Numbered from the stretch's first letter, positions 1-5,609 are shown. The stretch: 6,297 nt of DNA from Pseudomonadota bacterium (GCA_023453335.1 JAEXTU010000019.1:1-6297), one strand, 5' to 3'. Numbers and translations are program-made. The notes: generated from the letters alone by a model not told the origin.

Positions 1-207
1 CGACCCCGGGCGCCGGCGCCGGGCGGCGGGCCGGGACCCCGCCCGGGTGGGCAGATAGGCGGGGGCCAGCGGCCCCGGACCCCGTTATGGCGTGGCGACG
101 CCGCGCCCTGACCAGTCGGCCGAGGCCGCCCGCGCAACCAGAACCATGAACGGGATTCCCAAGGGCCTTCGGCCCTTGGGCCCCCGGAGGGAAATCAACC
201 AACCGCC
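1..207. other. Extremely GC-rich leader region without a supported gene
   Basis: Short open stretches exist in several frames, but none has family resemblance or a convincing ribosome binding site. One + frame beginning at base 2 stays open to a TAG at 56-58 and could be the last 18 codons of an upstream gene; its Arg/Gly/Ala-rich translation is not diagnostic. Bases 1-55 are dominated by CCGG/CGCC self-complementary tracts. The only clear structure is the hairpin at 158-180, listed separately. Confidence 0.5.
158..180. promoter_or_regulatory. Perfect 10-bp inverted repeat (hairpin) just upstream of the permease gene
   Basis: CCCAAGGGCC and GGCCCTTGGG are exact reverse complements separated by TTC, giving a very stable hairpin with a 3-5 nt loop. 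It ends 5 nt before the GGAGGG ribosome binding site (186-191) of the permease. There is no T tract on either side, so it is not a classical intrinsic terminator on either strand. It could end upstream transcription in a Rho-assisted way, stabilise the mRNA 5' end, or control access to the nearby ribosome binding site. Which of these applies cannot be decided from sequence. Confidence 0.55.
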
Positions 208-1242
208 ATGCTCGATTTCATCGCCATATATCTCGCGGCCTGCTGGGCCGTGCTCATCGAGGCCGCACCCTGGGTGCTGCTGGGGTTCGCCGCGGCCGGG
301 GCCATCCACGCCTGGGTGCCGGAGGAGGCCCTGGCCCGCCACCTGGGCGGCAATGGGCCGGGGTCGGTGCTCAAGGCCGCGCTCATCGGCATCCCCCTGC
401 CCCTGTGCTCCTGCGGGGTGCTGCCGGTGGCCGCGGGCCTGCGCCGAAGCGGGGCCGGCCGGGGGGCCACCGCCGCCTTCCTGGTGGCCACGCCCGAGAC
501 CGGGGTGGACTCCATCGCCGTGACCTGGGCGCTCATGGACCCGCTCATGACCGTGCTGCGGCCGGTGGCCGCCCTGGTGACCGCCCTGGCCGCCGGCCTG
601 GCCGCCAATGCCCTGCCCGACCCCCCGGCCGCACCGAATCTGGTTGAGCCTAAGGCCTGCACCGGCGGGTGCTGCAATGGACAGTGCGCGACCCCTGCGC
701 CGGCCTCCCGCCTGGGCGCGGGCCTGGCCTTCCTGCGCGACGAGCTGCTGCCGGACATCGGCAAGTGGCTGCTCCTGGGGGTGCTGGCGGCGGGGCTCAT
801 CGCCGCCCTGGTGCCGGAGTCGGCCCTGGCCGGGCTGCCCGGCGGGGAGTGGGGCTCCATGCTGGCCATGCTGGCGGTGGCCATGCCCCTGTACATCTGC
901 GCCACCTCCTCCACCCCGGTGGCCGCGGCCCTGGTGCTCAAAGGGCTGTCTCCGGGCGCGGCCCTGGTGCTGCTCCTGGCCGGCCCGGCCACCAATGCCG
1001 CCACGTTGGCGGTGGTGGGCCGCATCCTGGGCAGGAGAGCAATTCCGGCGTACGTGGGGGCCATTGCGGTGTGCTCCCTGGGCCTGGGCTGGGTGGCCAA
1101 CCGGCTCTACGGCCTGCTGGGCCTGGACCCCGCGGCCAGCATCCGGGCCGCCGGGGCCGGCCTGCCCCCGGCCCTGGAAGCAGCCAGCGCCGTGGCGCTG
1201 CTGGCCCTGGTGGCCTGGAGCCTGCTAAGCAAGCGGGACTGA
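208..1242 (+). CDS. SO_0444-type Cu/Zn efflux permease (ArsP_1/DUF318 family)
   Basis: The product is a 344-residue polytopic inner-membrane protein resembling the ArsP_1 (DUF318) permease family, specifically the SO_0444-like branch annotated as Cu/Zn efflux transporters. It is internally duplicated. The first half has the hallmark loop GIPLPLCSCGVLPVAAGLR (residues 61-79, Cys67 and Cys69). The second half has the matching MPLYICATSSTPVAAAL (residues 226-242, Cys231) followed by LLLAGPATNAAT. The halves are joined by a hydrophilic linker (about 137-168) with a Cys cluster, CTGGCCNGQC (Cys151, 155, 156, 160), a likely soft-metal site. About eight membrane spans are expected. The ATG has GGAGGG upstream at 186-191, but the 16-nt spacing is long; no better in-frame start is visible. 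The protein looks complete. Family assignment is firm, while the exact metal (Cu, Zn, or arsenical/organoarsenical as in ArsP) is inference. Confidence 0.88.
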   Translation: MLDFIAIYLAACWAVLIEAAPWVLLGFAAAGAIHAWVPEEALARHLGGNGPGSVLKAALIGIPLPLCSCGVLPVAAGLRRSGAGRGATAAFLVATPETGVDSIAVTWALMDPLMTVLRPVAALVTALAAGLAANALPDPPAAPNLVEPKACTGGCCNGQCATPAPASRLGAGLAFLRDELLPDIGKWLLLGVLAAGLIAALVPESALAGLPGGEWGSMLAMLAVAMPLYICATSSTPVAAALVLKGLSPGAALVLLLAGPATNAATLAVVGRILGRRAIPAYVGAIAVCSLGLGWVANRLYGLLGLDPAASIRAAGAGLPPALEAASAVALLALVAWSLLSKRD

Positions 1243-1299
1243 CGCCCGGGATGGGTCAGCGCTGCGGCGGCCGATAGCCTGACACGTGAATACAAGTAA

Positions 1300-1313
1300 G
1301 CCCCGGTCGGGGC
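1300..1313 (-). terminator. Possible weak terminator hairpin between convergent genes
   Basis: GCCCC (1300-1304) and GGGGC (1309-1313) form a 5-bp all-GC stem with a 4-nt loop. It lies between the end of the permease (+) and the end of the small secreted peptide gene (-). Read on the - strand it is followed by TTACTTGTATT, moderately T-rich, so it would serve the peptide gene better than the permease. The stem is short, so the call is tentative. Confidence 0.3.
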
Positions 1314-1331
1314 GGATGGTCGGCCTGGCGG

Positions 1332-1460
1332 CTAATTCCGGGGAGGCGCGGCCTGGATGGTCGCGGTGGGGGTGCTGTCCAGGGCCGGGGGATTGGCCGT
1401 GGCTGGCAGGGTGAGCACGAAGGTCAGGAGAAAGAAGAGAAAGGCTACTTTCTTGCGCAT
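1332..1460 (-). CDS. Small predicted secreted peptide (42 aa), function unknown
   Basis: I do not recognise this gene. The start is set by ATG at 1460 with a strong AGGAGG seven to eight bases upstream; an open frame continues further upstream, but those codons lie across the ribosome binding site and promoter. The product begins with a textbook signal peptide: MRKK, then a hydrophobic core VAFLFFLLTFVLTLP, then an ATA-like signal peptidase I site near residues 20-22. Only about 20 residues, rich in Pro, Thr and Ala, remain after cleavage; the last residues are AAPPRN. There is no lipobox Cys. It stands alone, convergent with the permease and downstream of hemW on the same strand. It may be a tiny exported peptide or the remnant of a longer secreted protein. 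Confidence 0.55.
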   Translation of the reverse strand: MRKKVAFLFFLLTFVLTLPATANPPALDSTPTATIQAAPPRN

Positions 1461-1494
1461 TTCCACCTCCTGGTTGCAACCCGGGGGTGGCATG

Positions 1495-1523
1495 GGCATA
1501 GCCCCTCGCCCCCCCCGCGTCAA
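1495..1523 (-). promoter_or_regulatory. Possible sigma-70 promoter for the small secreted peptide
   Basis: Read on the - strand, TTGACG (1523-1518) is followed by exactly 17 nt and then TATGCC (1500-1495). The -35 element matches the consensus at 5 of 6 positions; the -10 is poor (TAT then GCC). The spacer contains a run of eight Gs. Predicted transcription would begin about 28 nt upstream of the ATG at 1460, leaving a short leader that includes the AGGAGG site. Confidence 0.4.
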
Positions 1524-1563
1524 GCGCACCGAAGCCGCGCCAGGCGCTGCTTCATAGACGATT

Positions 1564-1588
1564 ACCCGGCCTGCCTGCCCTGCCGGGT
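1564..1588. terminator. Inverted repeat downstream of hemW, possible transcription end
   Basis: ACCCGGC (1564-1570) and GCCGGGT (1582-1588) form a 7-bp stem with an 11-nt loop. It lies about 50 nt past the hemW stop codon, before the promoter of the small peptide gene. On the - strand the stem is followed by AATCGTC, without a T tract, so it is not a canonical intrinsic terminator. The + strand side has CACTTTTG four nt after the stem, but no + gene precedes it closely. Confidence 0.3.
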
Positions 1589-1639
1589 GACACTTTTGTC
1601 GCGACTCACGCCTGGGGCCTGACGAAATGGAGAACGGAC

Positions 1640-2929
1640 CTAGTTTCCCTGCCCTTCTTCCTGCGCCGGCGTTGCCGGCTCGGGCAGGCGGTCCAGGATG
1701 TGGGCAATGATGGTGTTGGACACCAGCATGCCGGCCTTGGTGAGGCGCAGGTGGCCGCCGGACAGGCGGATGAGCTCCTTCTGGCGCAGGGCCTGAACGA
1801 GGGGCCTGTGGGTGGCGGTGAGCTCGCTGCCGGCCAGCGCTGCGTATTCCTTGAGGTTCAGGCCCCGGGTGGTGCGCAGGGAGAGCATGACCCGCTCGCG
1901 CAGCCGGGTGGCGGGGGTGATCTCCTCGGCCTCCTCGGCCAGGCGCTTGCCCAGCACGGCCCGGGCGTATTCGGCCAGGCCGGGCGGGTTCTTCCAGCGC
2001 CGGCCCGCCACGGTGGACACCGCGGACGGGCCCAGGCCCAGGTAGTCGCGGCCCTCCCAGTAGCCCATGTTGTGCGCGCAGGCGAAGCCCATGCGCGCGA
2101 AATTGGATATCTCGTAGTGCAAATAGCCCTGCCCCTCCAGGTAGTCCGCGCCGTACAGGAACATCTTGGCCTGGTCCTCGTCCGGGGCGAAGCCCATGTC
2201 CAGTTCCCGGGCCTGGCGCTCCATGAGGGTGCCGGGCTCCAGCGTCAGGCCGTAGCAGGACAGGTGGTCGGGCCTGAGGCCCGCGGCCTGCTTCAGGGTC
2301 TCCAGCCAGTGGATGAGCCGCTGCCCGGGCAGGCCGAACATGAGGTCCAGGGACAGGTTGGCGAACCCGGCCTTGCGGATGAGCTCGTAGGCGATGAGAG
2401 CCTGGCGGCTGGAGTGCGGCCGGCCCAGGCGCAGCAGCTGCTTGTCGTCGAAGCTCTGCACCCCGAGGGAGATACGGTTCACGCCCAGGCCCAGGAGCCC
2501 GTGGATGTATTCCCAGTCCGCCACCGAGTCGGGGTTGGCCTCCATGGAGATTTCCATGCCTTCACTGAAGGGGAAGGCCTTGCGCAGGGAGAAGAGGATG
2601 TTCTCCAGGATCGGTACGGGGAGCAGGCTGGGGGTGCCGCCGCCGATGTAGAGCGTGGCCGCGCGGTGCCCGGGCAGGGCGCGCTTCCAGTGGGATATCT
2701 CGCGCAGCACGTACTGGCCGTAGTCCTCCAGGTCCTGGCGGGACTGGGGCACCGAGGAGGCGAAGGCGCAGTAGTGGCACTTGCGGCGGCAGAACGGCAC
2801 ATGCAGGTAAAGGAGCAACTCCGGCCCCGCGGGTGCGGCCGGCTTCTTGCGGCCACTGCCCCTGGCGGCGGGCTTCCGGGGGCCTCCCGCGCTGGGGAAG
2901 GCGAAGGGTTTGGCTCCTGCGGCGCTCAC
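1640..2929 (-). CDS. hemW: HemW-type radical SAM protein (heme chaperone, coproporphyrinogen oxidase-like)
   Basis: HemW proteins are cytoplasmic radical SAM family members related to oxygen-independent coproporphyrinogen III oxidase (HemN). They are now regarded as heme-binding chaperones rather than oxidases. Visible hallmarks: LYLHVPFCRRKCHYCAF, holding the CX3CX2C [4Fe-4S] site and Phe where HemN has a fourth Cys; YIGGGTPSLL (the SAM-binding GGGTPS); MEANPDS; NRISLGVQSF; LDLMFGLPGQ; HYEISNFAR; HNMGYW followed by YLGLGPSAVS. A winged-helix-like HemN C-terminal region follows. The start is uncertain. Only GTG/TTG codons are available: TTG 3001 (453 aa, on the inverted repeat), TTG 2959, GTG 2929 (429 aa, used here) and TTG 2818 (392 aa, closest to usual family length). 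None has a good ribosome binding site. The segment before LYLH is an Ala/Pro/Lys/Gly-rich linker. It reads divergently from the sigma gene, probably without functional linkage. Confidence 0.9.
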   Translation of the reverse strand: MSAAGAKPFAFPSAGGPRKPAARGSGRKKPAAPAGPELLLYLHVPFCRRKCHYCAFASSVPQSRQDLEDYGQYVLREISHWKRALPGHRAATLYIGGGTPSLLPVPILENILFSLRKAFPFSEGMEISMEANPDSVADWEYIHGLLGLGVNRISLGVQSFDDKQLLRLGRPHSSRQALIAYELIRKAGFANLSLDLMFGLPGQRLIHWLETLKQAAGLRPDHLSCYGLTLEPGTLMERQARELDMGFAPDEDQAKMFLYGADYLEGQGYLHYEISNFARMGFACAHNMGYWEGRDYLGLGPSAVSTVAGRRWKNPPGLAEYARAVLGKRLAEEAEEITPATRLRERVMLSLRTTRGLNLKEYAALAGSELTATHRPLVQALRQKELIRLSGGHLRLTKAGMLVSNTIIAHILDRLPEPATPAQEEGQGN

Positions 2930-2999
2930 CCACGCAAGGTAACGCCGATGTTCATGCAAGGAAAGGGCTGGGAGGGCTGCGCCAGGGCGCGGTACCGCC

Positions 3000-3027
3000 A
3001 AGAGGGCGGTTCGCGAACCGCTCTCTT
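3000..3027. repeat. 28-bp near-perfect inverted repeat in the hemW/sigma divergent region
   Basis: The core GCGGTTCGCGAACCGC (3006-3021) is a perfect 16-bp palindrome. Pairing continues outward to 3000 and 3027 with only one mismatch pair (3005 G against 3022 T), giving 13 of 14 matched arms and no spacer. It sits between divergent genes, which favours a protein-binding operator over a terminator; there is no run of T on either strand. Because it is symmetrical, each strand carries GCGAACC, the same heptamer found at the putative ECF -35 element before the channel gene (4651-4657). Confidence 0.6.
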
Positions 3028-3056
3028 CTACCTCCTGCGTGGACAGCCGGCCCGCC

Positions 3057-3085
3057 TTGCCTTGCCCCTTCGCTTGTCTTACTAT
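3057..3085 (+). promoter_or_regulatory. Possible sigma-70 promoter for the sigma-factor fusion gene
   Basis: TTGCCT (3057-3062), a 17-nt spacer and TACTAT (3080-3085) match the -35 and -10 consensus at 4 of 6 positions each, with ideal spacing. The -10 sits in the most AT-rich patch of the divergent region (3078-3093). It would give a leader of about 100 nt before the ATG at 3191. A second, ECF-like possibility (GCGAACC at 3013-3019, then CGTGG at 3038) lies upstream but with an 18-nt spacer. Confidence 0.35.
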
Positions 3086-3190
3086 TCAAATACACCGGCC
3101 GCAGCCCGGAATTCCTTCCTCTGCCCCGGCCAGCACACCTCGCCACGCCAGGCCCACCTCCCCGCACCGCCCGCGGCCGCGGAGTACGGC

Positions 3191-4621
3191 ATGGCCACCT
3201 ACCAGGACCTCCTCCGCCGCACCCTGGCCGGGGACACCCGCGCCTTCGACCAGGTGGTGCGCCGCTTTGCCGGCATGGCCCGGGCCCAGGCCGGGCAGCG
3301 GGTGCGCGACCCCTGGCTGGCCGAGGACGCGGTGCAGGAGGCCTTCCTGGCCGCCTTTCTCAACCTGGCCGGGCTGCGCGACCTGGACGCCTTTCCGGCC
3401 TGGCTGCGGGCCATCGTGCGCTCCTCCTGCGCGCGCCTGCTGCGCTCCCCGCACCGCGCCGTCCTGTTCACCGACTCGCCCGGGGCCGAGGACCTGCCCG
3501 CGGACTCCCGGGACCCGGACCTGGACCCGGTGGAGCACTATGCCCGCTACCAGACTCGGGACATGGTGCTGGCCTTCCTGGCCGGGCTCTCCGGGGTGCT
3601 GCGCGAGGCCGCGGTGCAGCGCTATCTCCTGGGCATGACCTATGAGGAGATCGCCTCCGGCCTGGGTGCGCCGGTGGGAACCATCAAGCGCCGGCTGCAC
3701 GCGGCCCGCGACCGCATGCTCCGCCGCTTCCAGCGCCGCGACCGGGACGTGCTCCGGGTGGGCTACCTGCCCATCAGCGACCACCTGCTGGCCATGGTGG
3801 CGCACCAGCGCCACGAGCAGGCCGGGTTCCGGGTGGCCCTGCGCAAGTTCCTCACCTGGTCCAGCCTGGCCAAGGCCCTGGCCAACGGGACCCTGGACAT
3901 GGCCATGCTCATGGCCCCCCTGGCCATGCACCTGCACGCCCGGGGCGTGCCCCTGGTCTGGGCCCTGGACGGCCACCACGATGGCAGCGCCATTGCGGTA
4001 CAGCCCGATCTGGCCCGGCGCGGGGCCTGGAGCCGCGGCCCGGGCCGGGTCCTGGCCGGGGCCACCCTGGCCCTGCCCCATACCTTCTCCACCCACGGGG
4101 TGCTCCTGCGCGCCGGCCTGGGCTTCGGCCAGGCGGACGGACCAGGCTCCTTCCGGCCCCGCTACCTGTCTCCACCCTTCATGCTCCGCCCCCTGGCCCG
4201 CAAGGAGGTGGACGGATTCTTCTGCGCCGAGCCCTGGGGCCTCATGAGCGAGGCCGCGGGCTCGGGCAAGGTGCTCCTGCGCTCCCGGGACCTGGCCCCG
4301 GGCCACGTGTGCTGCGTGCTGGCCGCCACCCTGGCCTTTGCCGGGGAGAAGCCCGGCCTGTTGCGCGACTACCTGCGGCTCCTGGCCGCGGCCGCGGACT
4401 ACGTGCATGCCCGGCCCCGGGAGAGCGCGGCGATCCAGGCCCGCTACACCGGGGTGGACGCCGAGGCCGCGGCCGAGGTCCTGCTCCGCGGCCACGTGAC
4501 CTTCCGCGACCTGGCCCCGGACCGTTGCCGAGCAGAGCAGACCATGCGCCAGGCCCTGGCCGCCGGGGTCCTGGACCGGCCCTGCGACCTGGGCGGGCTG
4601 CTCCTGGCCGGCCGCGCCTAA
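3191..4621 (+). CDS. ECF-type sigma factor fused to an NrtA/NasS-like anion-binding domain
   Basis: This 476-aa protein looks like a one-piece sensor and transcription factor. Residues about 5-90 are sigma region 2 (LAEDAVQEAFLAAFLNL and the FPAWLRAIVRS segment). Residues about 120-182 are sigma region 4, with helix-turn-helix GMTYEEIASGLGAPVGTIKR then LHAARDRML. From about 187 to the end it follows the NrtA/CmpA/NasS class of nitrate/bicarbonate-binding proteins: LRVGYLPISDHLLAMVAHQ, FLTWSSLAKALANGTLDMAM, MAPLAM, a GSAIAV segment, LPHTFSTHGVLLR (residues 295-307) and VDGFFCAEPWG (340-350). There is no signal peptide or membrane span, so the binding domain should be cytoplasmic, as in NasS. 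The ATG has GGAG (3181-3184) at 6-nt spacing; the same frame is open far upstream, but that part lies antisense to hemW. No separate anti-sigma gene is adjacent. The domain calls are confident; ligand, mechanism and targets are inference. Confidence 0.88.
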   Translation: MATYQDLLRRTLAGDTRAFDQVVRRFAGMARAQAGQRVRDPWLAEDAVQEAFLAAFLNLAGLRDLDAFPAWLRAIVRSSCARLLRSPHRAVLFTDSPGAEDLPADSRDPDLDPVEHYARYQTRDMVLAFLAGLSGVLREAAVQRYLLGMTYEEIASGLGAPVGTIKRRLHAARDRMLRRFQRRDRDVLRVGYLPISDHLLAMVAHQRHEQAGFRVALRKFLTWSSLAKALANGTLDMAMLMAPLAMHLHARGVPLVWALDGHHDGSAIAVQPDLARRGAWSRGPGRVLAGATLALPHTFSTHGVLLRAGLGFGQADGPGSFRPRYLSPPFMLRPLARKEVDGFFCAEPWGLMSEAAGSGKVLLRSRDLAPGHVCCVLAATLAFAGEKPGLLRDYLRLLAAAADYVHARPRESAAIQARYTGVDAEAAAEVLLRGHVTFRDLAPDRCRAEQTMRQALAAGVLDRPCDLGGLLLAGRA

Positions 4622-4631
4622 CGCCCTTTTT
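4591..4631 (+). terminator. Possible terminator at the end of the sigma-fusion gene
   Basis: GGGCG (4591-4595), inside the last codons, can pair with CGCCC (4622-4626) just after the stop, and five T residues follow at 4627-4631. An extra inner GGC/GCC pairing (4596-4598 with 4616-4618) is possible. The loop is long and the outer stem short, so termination would be partial at best. It would separate the sigma gene from the downstream operon, which has its own candidate promoter. Confidence 0.35.
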
Positions 4632-4650
4632 CGAGTTTCATCCCCGAACA

Positions 4651-4677
4651 GCGAACCTTTTTCCCGCCTTGTGCGTC
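4651..4677 (+). promoter_or_regulatory. Candidate ECF-type promoter of the channel/oxidoreductase operon
   Basis: GCGAACC (4651-4657) contains the GAAC core typical of ECF -35 elements. From the end of GAACC there are exactly 16 nt (4658-4673, beginning with a T-rich stretch) to CGTC (4674-4677), a classic ECF -10 motif. The element sits in the only non-coding gap between the sigma fusion gene and the channel gene, about 42 nt before the ATG at 4719. A second CGAAC lies 7 bp upstream (4645-4649), forming a short direct repeat. The AT-rich TTATATAAG (4682-4690) could alternatively serve as a sigma-70 -10, but no good -35 is properly spaced from it. Target recognition by the neighbouring sigma factor is inference. 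Confidence 0.5.
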
Positions 4678-4718
4678 ATTATTATATAAGCTGTCACACT
4701 CCAACAGGAGGGAGTCCC

Positions 4719-5600
4719 ATGCCGGCCAGCGTTGACGAATTGGTGGTCCGGGTTGCGGATGTCTGCTCCTACAAATGGGACATGCTCAAGGAAAGGCCCC
4801 TGGCCTTCCTCCTCTCGGCCTTTGCCGGAGGGGCCTTCGTAAGCTTCGGAGCCATGCTGGCCCTCTCGGTGAGCGCCGGGGTTCCGGAGAACCTGGCTCC
4901 TGGCCTGGCGAACATGGTCATGGGCATGGTCTTCGCCTTCTCCCTGGTGATCATCCTGTTCAGCGGCATGACCCTGGTCACCGCGGACATGGCCCTGGGG
5001 GTCATCGGGGTATTCCACCGTCGGCTCTCCTGGGGCCAGTTCCTCTGGATGGTGGCCGCGGGCTACCTCGGCAACTTCGCGGGCAGCATGATCTTCCTCT
5101 GGCTGCTGTCCATGGGCGCAGGCTACGAGTCCTGGCCCTGGCTGGCCCGGGCCCACGCCATCGGGGCCTTCAAGACCGGGGCCACCGCCACCCAGGTTTT
5201 CGTCATGGGCATCGTCTGCACCTGGACCCTGCAGTCCGCGGCCATCCTCTTCATCAAGGCCGGGGACGACGTCTCGCGGGTGCTCATGGCCGCCTACGGC
5301 CCCTTGGCCTTCGTGGCCGGCATGACCGAGCACTGCATCGCCAACATCGGCTTCCTGGCCGTGCCCCTGTTCCAGCAGGACCTCTACCTGGCCAAGGCCG
5401 CCGAGCTGGGCGCCAAGGTCGGCCCCCTGCTGCACTGGGGCTTCGGCCAGTTCGGCTGGGCGCACAACCAGATCTACACCGTGCTCGGCAACATCCTCGG
5501 CGGCATCCTCTTCGTAGGGATCGTGTTCCAGCTGGTGTCCAACCCCCGGCGGGTGACGCGCATCTACGCCACCAAGACCGAGCACATGCTCAAGCTCTAG
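4719..5600 (+). CDS. Formate/nitrite transporter (FNT) family anion channel
   Basis: The product is a 293-residue inner-membrane protein of the FNT family (FocA, NirC and hydrosulfide channel relatives), which form pentamers passing small monovalent anions such as formate, nitrite or hydrosulfide. About six spans are visible, near residues 28-50, 62-82, 108-131, 158-179, 188-215 and 252-273. Family landmarks are the broken-helix loop GMTLVT (83-88, aligned with the GADLFT loop of FocA), the TEHCIAN segment (203-209) with the central pore His205 and Asn209, and the closing LGNILGGILFVG helix. The start ATG has AGGAGG (4706-4711) at 7-nt spacing; an upstream in-frame ATG at 4671 would translate through that site and the promoter and is rejected. 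It is followed after 9 nt by a small membrane protein and then a molybdopterin enzyme, so the transported anion is probably that enzyme's substrate or product. The cargo is not decidable from sequence. Confidence 0.9.
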   Translation: MPASVDELVVRVADVCSYKWDMLKERPLAFLLSAFAGGAFVSFGAMLALSVSAGVPENLAPGLANMVMGMVFAFSLVIILFSGMTLVTADMALGVIGVFHRRLSWGQFLWMVAAGYLGNFAGSMIFLWLLSMGAGYESWPWLARAHAIGAFKTGATATQVFVMGIVCTWTLQSAAILFIKAGDDVSRVLMAAYGPLAFVAGMTEHCIANIGFLAVPLFQQDLYLAKAAELGAKVGPLLHWGFGQFGWAHNQIYTVLGNILGGILFVGIVFQLVSNPRRVTRIYATKTEHMLKL

Positions 5601-5609
5601 GAGGCGGCT

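Noticed and set aside
195..1100. A 301-codon open frame on the - strand and several + strand frames over the permease
   Set aside because: They are shadows of the permease gene; only the 208-1242 frame gives hydrophobic spans and the CSC family motif.
2361..2367. Another GCGAACC heptamer inside hemW as a further ECF promoter
   Set aside because: No CGTC-like -10 lies 16 nt downstream, and it is within a conserved coding region; in GC-rich DNA a lone heptamer is expected by chance.
3000..3027. The 28-bp inverted repeat read as an intrinsic terminator
   Set aside because: Neither strand has a T tract after the stem, and it lies between divergent gene starts where no transcript is expected to end.
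1700..3190. A 497-codon upstream extension of the sigma-fusion frame on the + strand
   Set aside because: It lies antisense to the well-supported HemW gene and its translation is low-complexity Gly/Ala/Gln/Val-rich text with no family signal. The sigma domain begins properly at the ATG at 3191, which has a ribosome binding site.
3086..4495. A 469-codon open frame on the - strand opposite the sigma fusion
   Set aside because: It is a high-GC antisense shadow: repetitive Gly/Gln/Val/His composition, no recognisable motif, and it fully overlaps a gene with clear domain evidence.
4671..4718. Upstream ATG at 4671 as the start of the FNT channel
   Set aside because: It would translate through the AGGAGG site and begin inside the candidate promoter; the ATG at 4719 has ideal ribosome binding site spacing and matches the family's N-terminus.
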